A stretch of DNA of 64,000 nucleotides from Pampinifervens sp037481935 (lineage in GTDB: Bacteria > Aquificota > Aquificia > Aquificales > Aquificaceae). The position numbers and the translations under genes were made by a program. The DNA lies in contig NZ_JBJXCT010000006.1 of assembly GCF_046159715.1 (NCBI RefSeq), positions 55,913 through 119,912 of the forward strand, written 5' to 3'. This document shows, in pieces, positions 40,113-48,744 of the stretch. Positions within the stretch are counted from its first letter, which is position 1. Every line of letters begins with the position of its first letter. A model generated the notes under the pieces. That model saw only the letters and a program-made list of their open reading frames with translations. It had not been told where the DNA came from and searched no databases.

Positions 40113-41543
40113 ATGGAGAGAAGAGCTGGCATACTTCTTCACATAAGCTCTCTGCCTTCAGACTTTGGTATAGGAGACCTCGGACCTTCCGCTTACCGCT
40201 TTGTAGACCTTCTTGCGCAGTCAGGTCAGAGCCTCTGGCAGGTTCTGCCCCTCAGCCCCACAGAGCCAGAGCACGGGAACTCTCCCTACTTTTCCAGCTC
40301 CCTCTTTGCGGGAAACCCCATCCTCATAAGCTCCGAGCTACTCTATCAGGATGGGCTCATAGACAGAAACACCCTAGAGAGCATCAAGTTAGAGCCCTCA
40401 GACCGCGTAAACTATCAAGAAGTCTACAGGCTCAAAGAGTTTGTGCTCCAGAAGGCTCTTGAAAACTTTAAAGAAGACGAAGACTTCCAGCGCTTCTGCG
40501 AAGAAAACCGCCTCTGGCTTGAGGATTACGCAAGGTATACCGCCATAAAGAAAAGGACCAGAAAGCCCTGGTGGGAGTGGAAGGACATGCCGGAGATATC
40601 AGAGGAGGACATAAGAAAAGAAAAGGCAGTTCAGTATCTTTTCTTCAGGCAGTGGAGTTCTCTCAAAGCCTACGCCAGCTCAAAGGGGGTGCTTCTTGTG
40701 GGAGACCTGCCCATATACCCTGCACCCGACAGTAGCGACGTGTGGGCAAACAGAGAGCTTTTCAAGCTGAGAGAAGATGGGCTTCCGCAGGTGGTTGCTG
40801 GCGTGCCCCCTGACTACTTTTCAAAAACTGGACAGCTTTGGGGAAACCCCGTCTACCACTGGGAAAGGCTAAGAGAGAGGGGCTTTGACTGGTGGCTTTT
40901 TAGGATAAGGCATGCTCTTAGGCTCTTTGACGTGGTCAGGCTTGACCACTTCAGGGGCTTTTCCGCCTTCTATCAGGTGCCCTACGGAGAAAAGACCGCA
41001 GAAAAGGGCTGGTGGGAAAAGGCGCCGGGTTATGAGCTCTTTGACGCCATAAAGAGGGAGTTTCCCCACATGCCTTTTATCGCAGAGGACCTCGGAACCA
41101 TAGATGAGGAGGTAATAGCCCTCAGAGACCACTTTGGTCTGCCGGGCATGAAGGTGCTCGCCTTTGCCTTCTTTGAGAAAAACTCCACTCACCTTCCCCA
41201 CAACCACAGGGAAAACTCTGTAGTCTACACCACCACCCACGACAACATGCCCATAAAGGGCTGGTTTTTTAGAGAACTCAGCGAATGGCAGAGAGCTAGA
41301 GTGCTTGACTACCTTAGCTATGCGCCAGATAGCATAAGCCATGCCATGGTCAGGCTTGCCCTGATGTCTGTGGCAAAATACTGCATCATCCCTATGCAAG
41401 ATTTTTTAGGACTCGGAGAGGAGGGAAGACTTAACACGCCAGGTGTTTCTCACGGAAACTGGGAATGGAAGCTAAAAGCGATGCCAGAAGAAAGGCAGTG
41501 GGATTCTTTAAGGCACATCTGTGAGATTTATGAAAGATGTTAA
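40113..41543 (+). CDS. malQ: 4-alpha-glucanotransferase (amylomaltase)
   Basis: A 476-residue GH77 enzyme that transfers alpha-1,4-glucan segments, used in glycogen or maltodextrin metabolism. Family motifs: RRAGILLHISSLPSDFGIGDLG at the start, VGDLPIYPAPDSSDVWAN, GVPPDYFSKTGQLWGNPVY, the nucleophile region VRLDHFRGF near residue 285, and FIAEDLGTI. Complete length. Its TAA is part of the TAAAAT box of argS, 11 bp before the argS ATG. Confidence 0.94.
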   Translation: MERRAGILLHISSLPSDFGIGDLGPSAYRFVDLLAQSGQSLWQVLPLSPTEPEHGNSPYFSSSLFAGNPILISSELLYQDGLIDRNTLESIKLEPSDRVNYQEVYRLKEFVLQKALENFKEDEDFQRFCEENRLWLEDYARYTAIKKRTRKPWWEWKDMPEISEEDIRKEKAVQYLFFRQWSSLKAYASSKGVLLVGDLPIYPAPDSSDVWANRELFKLREDGLPQVVAGVPPDYFSKTGQLWGNPVYHWERLRERGFDWWLFRIRHALRLFDVVRLDHFRGFSAFYQVPYGEKTAEKGWWEKAPGYELFDAIKREFPHMPFIAEDLGTIDEEVIALRDHFGLPGMKVLAFAFFEKNSTHLPHNHRENSVVYTTTHDNMPIKGWFFRELSEWQRARVLDYLSYAPDSISHAMVRLALMSVAKYCIIPMQDFLGLGEEGRLNTPGVSHGNWEWKLKAMPEERQWDSLRHICEIYERC

Positions 41544-41546
41544 AAT
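41541..41546 (+). promoter_or_regulatory. -10 box for argS
   Basis: TAAAAT begins on the malQ stop codon and ends 8 nt before the argS ATG at 41555. No Shine-Dalgarno. It would allow argS to be expressed apart from malQ. Confidence 0.4.
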
Positions 41547-41554
41547 ATTAGTGT

Positions 41555-43210
41555 ATGAAGGAAATCCTAAAAAAAGCCCTCAGGGAGAGCATAAATAGTC
41601 TTTATTCTCTTGAAATAAACCACTGTAACCTTGAACCACCCAGAGAAAGGGAGCATGGAGATTATGCTACAAACATAGCCTTTCTACTGGCGAGAGAGCT
41701 CAGGAAAAGCCCTGCACAGATAGCTCAGGAGCTTGTCAGCGTCTTGCCGGCAAAAGATTTTACCGCAGAGGCGGTAAGAGGTTTTATAAACTTCCGCCTT
41801 AAGCCTGAGTTCTTGAAGGCAGAATTTTCAAAGCTTCTGAGAGATGGAGGTAACTACTTCTTTCCTCCTGTAGAGAAACCAATCTTTCTTCAGGTGGAGT
41901 TTGTCAGTGCAAATCCTACAGGCCCTCTTCACGTGGGACACGGAAGGGGTGCGGTGGTGGGAGATGTGCTATCAAGGGTCCTCAAGAGGCTGGGGCACAG
42001 GGTAGTGCGCGAATACTACATAAACGACGCAGGCAATCAGGTCTACATGCTGGGGCTTTCTGTGCTTTACCGATACTACGAGCTTTTTGGAAAGGAGGAC
42101 CCACAGCTTAGAGAGACCTTTGAAAAGGAAGGTTACAGGGGCAGGTATATTACAAAACTTGCAAAGGACCTCAAGGCCTTTTATGGAGAAGATTTGCTTG
42201 GAATAGAAAGGGAAAGGGCAATAGACATTACAAGAGAATACGCCCATAGAAGACTCCTTGAGGATATAAAAGATACCCTTGACCTTCTTGGTGTGAGTTT
42301 TGATGTGTGGTTCAGTGAAAGAAGCCTGCACAAAACTGGTCTTCTTGAGGAGGTAATAAACCTGCTTGTGGAGAAGGGCTATACCTACAAGCAGGAAGGG
42401 GCTCTCTGGTTTAAGAGCACAGCCTTTGGGGATGACAAGGATAGAGTTCTGAGAAAGTCTGACGGTTCATACACCTACTTTGCCTCCGACATAGCCTACC
42501 ATTACCATAAGTTTCAGAGAGGCTTTGAAAGGGTGATAAACCTCTGGGGTGCGGACCACCATGGATATGAGAAAAGACTTATGGGGGCTCTGAAAGCCCT
42601 TGGAGTTCCAGAGGACTGGCTATGGGTGGAGTTTGTGCAGATGGTAAGGCTTATGAGCGGAGGGCAGGAGGTGAGGATGTCCAAGAGAACTGGGGAGTTT
42701 ATAACACTTCAGGAGCTTCTTGAAGAGGTGGGAAAGGATGCGGTAAGGTTCATATTCCTCACAAAGACAGGCGATACACCCCTTGATTTTGACATAGACC
42801 TGGCAAAGAAAAACACCACAGAAAACCCCGTCTTTTACGTGCAGTATGCCCACGCAAGAATCAGGGGAGTCTTCAGGGAGGTTAGGGAAAGGTATGGAAT
42901 AGACCCGGACGGTGAGGAGCTTACTCCCCATGTGCAGAGGCTGAGCTCTGAGGAAGACCTCAGGCTTATCAAGAGGTGCCTCTACATGAAGGATACCTTT
43001 GAGGCAGTAGCCCAGACCCTTTCCCCACACCTTATCACCTATTCACTGCTGGAGCTTTCAAAGGACTTTCACCACTACTACAACCACAACAGGGTAATGG
43101 TAGAAGACAGGAATTTGATGTTCTCAAGGCTTGCCCTCTTTAAGGGAGTAGAGGTTACTCTGAAGACCGCCCTTGACCTGCTTGGTGTGTCCGCTCCTGA
43201 GAAGATGTGA
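41555..43210 (+). CDS. argS: Arginyl-tRNA synthetase
   Basis: A 551-residue class I synthetase that charges tRNA-Arg. N-terminal Arg-specific domain (about 1-85), class I HIGH-type motif SANPTGPLHVGHGRG near residue 120, the KMSKS-equivalent VRMSKRTGEFITL near 372, and the C-terminal DALR anticodon-binding domain ending LLGVSAPEKM. Complete. A tRNA-Arg gene lies about 11 kb away in this window. Confidence 0.95.
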   Translation: MKEILKKALRESINSLYSLEINHCNLEPPREREHGDYATNIAFLLARELRKSPAQIAQELVSVLPAKDFTAEAVRGFINFRLKPEFLKAEFSKLLRDGGNYFFPPVEKPIFLQVEFVSANPTGPLHVGHGRGAVVGDVLSRVLKRLGHRVVREYYINDAGNQVYMLGLSVLYRYYELFGKEDPQLRETFEKEGYRGRYITKLAKDLKAFYGEDLLGIERERAIDITREYAHRRLLEDIKDTLDLLGVSFDVWFSERSLHKTGLLEEVINLLVEKGYTYKQEGALWFKSTAFGDDKDRVLRKSDGSYTYFASDIAYHYHKFQRGFERVINLWGADHHGYEKRLMGALKALGVPEDWLWVEFVQMVRLMSGGQEVRMSKRTGEFITLQELLEEVGKDAVRFIFLTKTGDTPLDFDIDLAKKNTTENPVFYVQYAHARIRGVFREVRERYGIDPDGEELTPHVQRLSSEEDLRLIKRCLYMKDTFEAVAQTLSPHLITYSLLELSKDFHHYYNHNRVMVEDRNLMFSRLALFKGVEVTLKTALDLLGVSAPEKM

Positions 43211-43220
43211 AGAGGTGCCT

Positions 43221-43226
43221 TAAAAT
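43221..43226 (+). promoter_or_regulatory. -10 box for the UDP-xylose operon
   Basis: TAAAAT, then ATAAGCC, then ATG at 43234. The same ATAAGCC-ATG string follows the -10 of dnaN at 52346. No Shine-Dalgarno. Confidence 0.45.
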
Positions 43227-43233
43227 ATAAGCC

Positions 43234-44535
43234 ATGAAGCTGACTGTAGTTGGAGGAGGATACGTAGGGCTTACCACGGGGGTTTGCTTTGCCCACCTTG
43301 GGCACGAGGTAATGGTGGTGGAGAAGGTTCCGCAGAAGGTGGTGCTTTTAAGTGCCGGCAAATGCCCCATCTACGAGCCCGGTCTTGAGGAGCTTCTTCA
43401 GGAGAACCTGAAGGCGGGAAGGATAGCCTTTACCACGGAGCTGAGGGAGGGCCTGGAGTTTTCCCAAGTCATATTCATATGCGTTGGCACGCCTCAAAAG
43501 CCAGACGGCTCTGCGGACCTCTCTCAGGTGGAGGAGGTTGCCCGTGAGACTGCAAAGCTCATGACCTCTTACAAGCTCCTCATAGAGAAGTCCACCGTTC
43601 CCATAAACACCCACACGCTCATAAAAAAGACCGTCCAGAGGTATTTGAGAGACCCGGGCATTCCCTACGACGTGGCGTCAAACCCCGAGTTTCTCAGAGA
43701 GGGCTCTGCGGTGGAGGACTTTTTAAAGCCCGACCGCATAGTGGTAGGAGTGGAGAGCGAAAGGGCAAAGAAGGTCTTTGAAGAACTCTACAAGGAATTT
43801 GATTGTCCCATCATCTACACAGACCCATCAACCGCAGAGCTTATAAAGCATGCCAGCAACTCCTTTCTGGCTATGAAGATATCCTTTATAAACATGGTCG
43901 CCGACCTGTGCGAGAGGGCGGGTGCGGATGTAAAGCTGGTGGCAGACGGTATGGGCTACGACAGGAGGATAGGCAGAGCCTTTCTCAACGCAGGCATAGG
44001 CTACGGGGGTTCATGTTTTCCAAAGGATGTGAAGGCTTTCATCAGGATGGCACAGGATTACGGGCTTGACTTTGGGCTTTTGAGGGAAGTGGAAAGGGTC
44101 AATCAGGAAAGACCCGTAAGGTTCGTGGAAAAGGTCAAGGGCGTCCTCTGGAGCGTCAGGGGCAAAAGGCTTGCTGTGTGGGGACTTTCTTTCAAGCCCA
44201 ACACCGACGACATAAGAGAAGCACCCTCTATAAGGATAGTGGAAATGCTCCTCAGAGAGGGTGCAAGGCTAAGCCTATACGACCCAAAGGCCATTCAAAA
44301 TTTCAGGCTTCTGTTTCCAGAGGGTGGGCAGATAAGCTATGCAGAAGACATGTATTCTGCGGTGGAGGGTGCGAGCGCGCTTCTTATCCTTACCGAGTGG
44401 GAGGAGTTCGTAAGGGCTGACCTCAGAAGGGTAAAGGAGCTCATGGAGCTTCCCATCATAGTGGACGGCAGGAACATCTACGAACCCCAGGAGGTCAGAG
44501 CCCTGGGCTTTGAATACTACCCCACGGGAAGATGA
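43234..44535 (+). CDS. ugd: UDP-glucose 6-dehydrogenase
   Basis: A 433-residue enzyme oxidising UDP-glucose to UDP-glucuronate with NAD. Motifs: GGGYVGLTTGVCFAHLGHEV, ICVGTPQKPDGSADLS, STVPINTHT, NPEFLREGSAVEDF, and the active-site GGSCFPKDVKAF with catalytic Cys near 253. It overlaps the next gene by 4 bp; together they make UDP-glucuronate and then UDP-xylose for surface glycans. Confidence 0.94.
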   Translation: MKLTVVGGGYVGLTTGVCFAHLGHEVMVVEKVPQKVVLLSAGKCPIYEPGLEELLQENLKAGRIAFTTELREGLEFSQVIFICVGTPQKPDGSADLSQVEEVARETAKLMTSYKLLIEKSTVPINTHTLIKKTVQRYLRDPGIPYDVASNPEFLREGSAVEDFLKPDRIVVGVESERAKKVFEELYKEFDCPIIYTDPSTAELIKHASNSFLAMKISFINMVADLCERAGADVKLVADGMGYDRRIGRAFLNAGIGYGGSCFPKDVKAFIRMAQDYGLDFGLLREVERVNQERPVRFVEKVKGVLWSVRGKRLAVWGLSFKPNTDDIREAPSIRIVEMLLREGARLSLYDPKAIQNFRLLFPEGGQISYAEDMYSAVEGASALLILTEWEEFVRADLRRVKELMELPIIVDGRNIYEPQEVRALGFEYYPTGR

Positions 44536-45464
44536 GGGTTCTGATAACCGGCGTTGCGGGCTTTATAGGCTCGCACCTTGCGGAGAGGTTTCTGAGGGAA
44601 GGCTTTTTCGTGATAGGCATGGACAACTTTCTGACGGGTTCTCCCGACAACATAGCCCACCTTTTTGAGAACAGAAATTTCCACTTTATCCACTACAACG
44701 TGGTCAACTACCTGTATGTGGAGGGTTCGGTTGACCTTGTTGTTCATCTGGCGTGCCCCGCTTCACCTGTGGACTACATGAACCATCCCATACACACCAT
44801 GAAGGTGGACTCTCTGGGCACCCTGAACACCCTCGGTCTTGCAAAGTTGAAGAAGTCACGCTATGTTTTTGCCTCTTCCTCCGAAGTCTATGGTTCTGCT
44901 CAGGTCCATCCTCAGCCGGAAGATTACTGGGGCTATGTAAACCCGGTAGGACCAAGAAGCGTATACGACGAAGCCAAAAGGTTTTCCGAAGCCCTGTGTA
45001 TGGCATACCATCGGGAGCACGGGCTTGATGTGAGAATTGCCAGAATCTTCAACACCTACGGTCCAAGGATGAGAAGGAAAGATGGGAGGGTAATACCCAC
45101 CTTCATAGAAAAGGCTCTCAAAGGTGAACCCCTGCCAGTGTATGGAGACGGCTCGCAGACAAGGAGCTTCTGCTACATAGATGACCTTGTAGAAGGTCTT
45201 TTCAGACTTTCTACCGTGGAAGGTCTTGCAGGGGAAGTGGTAAATCTGGGAAAGCCCGAGGAGGTTTCTATTCTTGAGCTTGCCAGAAAAATCGTTGAGC
45301 TGTCAGGTTCTACCTCAGAGATTGAATTTCTCCCGCCCAGACCCGATGACCCACCAAGGAGGTGTCCCGATACGCGCAAGGCGGAGAGCCTGTTGGGATG
45401 GTCTCCCAGGACCCAGCTTGAAGATGGTCTGAAAAAGACTGTGAGCTGGTTTATGAGATTATAA
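44532..45464 (+). CDS. UDP-glucuronate decarboxylase (UDP-xylose synthase)
   Basis: A 310-residue extended SDR. NAD motif GVAGFIGSHLAE, HLACPASPVDY, the Thr/Ser-Tyr-Lys site with VYDEAKR, and IFNTYGPRM. This combination (ACPASP, SVYDEAKR) is the signature of UDP-glucuronate decarboxylases that release CO2 to give UDP-xylose. Coupled to ugd by an ATGA overlap, giving a two-step route. The xylose may go into lipopolysaccharide or the exported polysaccharide. Confidence 0.9.
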   Translation: MRVLITGVAGFIGSHLAERFLREGFFVIGMDNFLTGSPDNIAHLFENRNFHFIHYNVVNYLYVEGSVDLVVHLACPASPVDYMNHPIHTMKVDSLGTLNTLGLAKLKKSRYVFASSSEVYGSAQVHPQPEDYWGYVNPVGPRSVYDEAKRFSEALCMAYHREHGLDVRIARIFNTYGPRMRRKDGRVIPTFIEKALKGEPLPVYGDGSQTRSFCYIDDLVEGLFRLSTVEGLAGEVVNLGKPEEVSILELARKIVELSGSTSEIEFLPPRPDDPPRRCPDTRKAESLLGWSPRTQLEDGLKKTVSWFMRL

Positions 45465-45480
45465 TTATTTCTAAAGGAGG
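45460..45480 (+). promoter_or_regulatory. Promoter -10 and Shine-Dalgarno of the SPOR operon
   Basis: TATAAT (45460-45465) overlaps the end of the decarboxylase gene, and AAAGGAGG (45473-45480) precedes the GTG at 45487 by 6 nt. Unlike many starts here this one keeps a normal leader with a strong ribosome site, which helps support a GTG start. Confidence 0.6.
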
Positions 45481-45486
45481 GTAAAT

Positions 45487-46059
45487 GTGAAAAGGGAAAG
45501 GTTTATAATCCTTCTTGGAATACTTGTTGCCCTTGTGTTTTTTTACCTTGGTCTGAACGAGTGGCTAAAGACTAAAGAAGAACAGGTTCAACCACCACCT
45601 CTGGTTGTTAAACCATTGCCCCAAGAAAAGGAGACTGCTAAACCTGTTCCTCAAAAGGAAGAAGTGCCGCCTGTAGCTAAGGAAGCAAAGCAGGAAACAT
45701 CTCAGCAAAAATCCGAGGGGAAACAACCCCCAAAAGGCAAAGAGCAGGATGTTATAGCTCAGAAGATAAGGGAGGAAAGAAATACGGTGAAGCCTGCTGA
45801 GAACAAGGCTGAGCCTAAGACTTCTGAGAGGAGGGAATCTCCAACCACGAAGCCTAAAACTTATACGGTTCAGCTAGGTGCTTTTAAAGGTAGGGAGGGT
45901 GCAGAAAGGGTGGCTGAAAAGGCAAAAAAGATGGGATACAGGGTAAACATAGTTGAAGAAGACAATTTTTACAAAGTCAGGCTTTCAGTCCGCACGGAGA
46001 ACATAGAAGATGAATTGAGGAAGCTGAGGTCAGTCTTTGGCAGTGCAATACTAAAATGA
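45487..46059 (+). CDS. SPOR-domain membrane protein
   Basis: A 190-residue bitopic protein from the GTG at 45487. One membrane helix (about 7-24), a Pro/Lys/Glu/Gln-rich periplasmic linker (about 30-120) and a C-terminal SPOR domain (about 123-190, KTYTVQLGAFKGREGAERVAEKAKK) that binds denuded peptidoglycan at division sites. The layout is like FtsN or DedD. It overlaps the next gene by 4 bp, and that gene also carries a SPOR domain. Confidence 0.85.
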   Translation: MKRERFIILLGILVALVFFYLGLNEWLKTKEEQVQPPPLVVKPLPQEKETAKPVPQKEEVPPVAKEAKQETSQQKSEGKQPPKGKEQDVIAQKIREERNTVKPAENKAEPKTSERRESPTTKPKTYTVQLGAFKGREGAERVAEKAKKMGYRVNIVEEDNFYKVRLSVRTENIEDELRKLRSVFGSAILK

Positions 46060-47189
46060 TAAGGGTATTTCTCCTGCTTATGTTTATCTTCTCCCTTTTT
46101 TCCTGTGCCGCAAGGCAGGAAGAAAGCACTAAAGGCCAGTGGCAGTATTTTTATGACCTCGGCATGTCTTCCTACATTGCCAAAAATTACTCGGAGGCAA
46201 TAGCCAACTTCTTCAGAGCTTCACAGCTTGCACCCACAGAGTCAAAGGTCTGGAATGCCCTTGGTCTTGCCTACATGGAGGTGCAGGAATACCAGAAGGC
46301 GGAGAACGCCTTTTTGAGAGCGCTTCAGGTAGATAAGACTTATACGGAGGCAAGGCTAAATCTTGGAGTGCTTTATTACAGACAGAAGGACTACGAAAGG
46401 GCTCTGAAAGCTCTCAGAGAAGTCATAGAGGATGAAGCCTTTCCCCAGAAGCACATGGCCTTTTATTCTCTGGCAAAGGTCTATCAGGCCACAGAAAGGC
46501 GTGAAGATTATCTTGTTAACCTGCGCAAGGCTGTTGCTTACAATCCCATGTTCCTTGATGCACAGCTCGAGCTTGCACAGTTTTATGAAGGAGAGGGAGA
46601 TTACAGCTCTGCAAGAGATGTTTATCAGCGTCTGATAAACAATGGAATGGGGAACCCATCCATATACCTGAGCATGGCGGGAGCCGAATACAGACTTGGG
46701 AACTACTCTTCTGCAAAGGATTACGTGAGAAGGGTTATTGAAGACAGGCAGACTACATCCCAGCTCAAGTCCCGGGCATATGAACTTCTCAGTCTCGTCC
46801 TCATAGCCGAGCAAGGCAGACAGAACATGCCAGGAATTCAGGAAAGAAGTGACACACAGCTAAGGCTCACACATCCACCTCAGCCATCAGAACCTCCTGC
46901 CCCTTCCAGAGACAGGACTGGCACACATCCAAAACCTCAGGAGACTGAGTCCACCCAGAAAACTGGAAAATTCTACAGAATACAGATTGGAGCCTTTTCT
47001 TCGGTCAATGCTGCAAAAACGTGGAGAGACAGGCTTGAGAGGGAGCTAAACCTCAAGGATGTGGTGATTGTAGAAAGCACGGGTGTATTCAAGGTTTTTT
47101 ATGGCAGGTTTGAAAGCAGGGAGGAGGCCCTCAAAGAACTTGAGAGACTTCAGAGTCTGAACCTTTATGGCTTCATAGTTTATGAATAG
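46056..47189 (+). CDS. TPR lipoprotein with C-terminal SPOR domain
   Basis: A 377-residue lipoprotein (lipobox L-F-S-C, Cys 17). About six tetratricopeptide repeats span residues 30-245 (ALGLAYMEVQEYQKAENAFLRAL, SLAKVYQATERREDYLVNL), followed by a Pro/Thr/Gln linker and a SPOR domain (about 305-377, YRIQIGAFSSVNAAKTW). The TPR part is PilF/NlpI-like; the SPOR part targets septal peptidoglycan, so a scaffold for envelope or division enzymes is likely. It abuts hisB on the other strand with no spacer. Confidence 0.85.
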   Translation: MIRVFLLLMFIFSLFSCAARQEESTKGQWQYFYDLGMSSYIAKNYSEAIANFFRASQLAPTESKVWNALGLAYMEVQEYQKAENAFLRALQVDKTYTEARLNLGVLYYRQKDYERALKALREVIEDEAFPQKHMAFYSLAKVYQATERREDYLVNLRKAVAYNPMFLDAQLELAQFYEGEGDYSSARDVYQRLINNGMGNPSIYLSMAGAEYRLGNYSSAKDYVRRVIEDRQTTSQLKSRAYELLSLVLIAEQGRQNMPGIQERSDTQLRLTHPPQPSEPPAPSRDRTGTHPKPQETESTQKTGKFYRIQIGAFSSVNAAKTWRDRLERELNLKDVVIVESTGVFKVFYGRFESREEALKELERLQSLNLYGFIVYE

Positions 47190-47768
47190 TTAAAGGCTTT
47201 CCTTGGTTGATGGTATTCCACTGCCAGTAAGGCTGACAGCCTGCCTCAGGCTCAGCGCAAGTGCTTTAAAGCACGCCTCCGCCACATGGTGGAGTATCTT
47301 TCCAGCCAGGACCCTTATATGGATGGTGCTCTTGCTCTCCAGGGCGAAACCTTTAAAAAACTCCCATATGAGCTCAAAGTCAAAATCAGTTATCTTCCCC
47401 CTCAGGTTCATATCCTCGTAGAAAAAGAGAGGTCTTCCGGAGATATCTATGCTTGCAAGGGCAAGGGCTTCATCCATAGGAACTATGGCATATCCGTAGC
47501 GGTTTATACCCCTCTTATCTCCAAGTGCCTGCAGAAAAGCCATACCCAGGACAATGCCGGCGTCTTCAACTGTATGATGGTGTGAAACATGCACATCGCC
47601 CTCGGCATAAAGCTCTATGTCAAACCTTCCGTGTCTTGCTAAGGTTTCCACCATGTGAGTGAGGAAGCCGATTGGCGTCTCTACCCTGTAGTTTCCAGAG
47701 CCGTCAAGGTTCAGAGTCAGCTCTATTCTGGTCTCCCGTGTCTGCCGGGTAATATGGGCCTTCCTCAT
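47190..47768 (-). CDS. hisB: Imidazoleglycerol-phosphate dehydratase
   Basis: A 192-residue manganese enzyme of histidine synthesis that dehydrates imidazole glycerol phosphate. Metal motifs DVHVSHHHTVEDAGI near residue 57 and LHHVAEACFKALALSL near 160 are intact. Monofunctional form, lacking the phosphatase domain of enteric HisB. Its first 65 bp overlap the end of holA in another frame; the N-terminal TRETRIELTLNLDG strand is a conserved part of HisB, so a shorter start is unlikely. Confidence 0.93.
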   Translation of the reverse strand: MRKAHITRQTRETRIELTLNLDGSGNYRVETPIGFLTHMVETLARHGRFDIELYAEGDVHVSHHHTVEDAGIVLGMAFLQALGDKRGINRYGYAIVPMDEALALASIDISGRPLFFYEDMNLRGKITDFDFELIWEFFKGFALESKSTIHIRVLAGKILHHVAEACFKALALSLRQAVSLTGSGIPSTKESL

Positions 47769-48744
47769 GTAGTATGTATTCTATCACAAATTCCCTCAGC
47801 GCCTGTGCTGGGTCCGCGTAGTAAACTTTTATGCCCATGTCAAGAAGGTAAAGCCTTCTGAGTAGTGAGCGGAGCTCTTCAGAGGAATTTTCAGCAATGT
47901 ATTTTTTGAAGTTCATAACCTGAAACCTGTGCCTGACATCTACCTCAGAGAGGGCTTTTTCTAAATCCTGTCCACCTTCAACCAGGACCTTTGCAGTGTA
48001 GAGCTTTATGGTGTAGTTGACAAGAAGAGTAAGTATCTGGAGGGGGTGGGTTCCAGATCTCAGGATTGAGGTAAGGGAGTTAAGGGCTTTTTCGTAATCC
48101 TTGAAAAATACGGCGTCAACAAAGTCAAATATGCCCATCTCCCAGTCTGCCAGCACTATAGCTTTAACATCCTCAAGGGTTATGTGTTTTTTCCCATAGA
48201 GTATAAGCTTGTCAGTTTCGCCCTTCAGGGTCATAAGCTGATAGGAGGTTGCATCCAGAAGGTATTCGAGGGCCTCCTCCTCTATACCTATTCCTTCCCT
48301 CAGCAGTTTGTTTTTCACGAGCTCCCTTACCCTTCTTCTGTCTAGCTTGCCTGCATACAAAACATCACCTAGCTTTGACAGGCTCAGGAAGGGCTCCTTC
48401 TGAAGGTCCTTCTCCGTGAGTTTATAGCCCACGTAGAAAAAGACCTTCTTACCCCTTACCCTCTCAAGGTAAGATATAAAAGTCCTGTAGTCCTTAATGC
48501 TCTTGAAAAGCTCCTCAGCTCTGTAAAGGAACAGGGCCTCCTCACCCGTAAACATACCAGAGGTGCTTACGGCGCGGACAAGGTCCTGAGGGGTAAGTTC
48601 ATCCCCCCACAGGATTCTTGTGGGCATTAGCTCTCTGAGCCTGTCAAGAAATGTCTTTACAACATACTCTTCTTCGCCATGTATGAGGTTTACTGCCTTT
48701 ATCTGCCTCTTTTCAAGCCCCTTCTGATATTCAAGCAAGTTCAT
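47704..48744 (-). CDS. holA: DNA polymerase III delta subunit
   Basis: A 346-residue clamp-loader subunit that opens the beta clamp. It shows the usual low-conservation pattern: VNLIHGEEEYVVKTFLDRL at the start, a GKKVFFYVGYKL strand, LLDATSYQLMTLKGETDKLILY in the middle and a helical collar C-terminus. Identification rests on this pattern and length. The C-terminal tail (DTGDQNRADSEP) is read from DNA that also codes the HisB N-terminus. Its ATG overlaps the rho stop by 1 nt. Confidence 0.82.
   Translation of the reverse strand: MNLLEYQKGLEKRQIKAVNLIHGEEEYVVKTFLDRLRELMPTRILWGDELTPQDLVRAVSTSGMFTGEEALFLYRAEELFKSIKDYRTFISYLERVRGKKVFFYVGYKLTEKDLQKEPFLSLSKLGDVLYAGKLDRRRVRELVKNKLLREGIGIEEEALEYLLDATSYQLMTLKGETDKLILYGKKHITLEDVKAIVLADWEMGIFDFVDAVFFKDYEKALNSLTSILRSGTHPLQILTLLVNYTIKLYTAKVLVEGGQDLEKALSEVDVRHRFQVMNFKKYIAENSSEELRSLLRRLYLLDMGIKVYYADPAQALREFVIEYILHEEGPYYPADTGDQNRADSEP

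Noticed and set aside
43228..43233. ATAAGCC before both ugd and dnaN as a regulatory motif
   Set aside because: Two occurrences of a 7-mer just after -10 boxes can be chance in a compact genome; no further instance was found at other starts.
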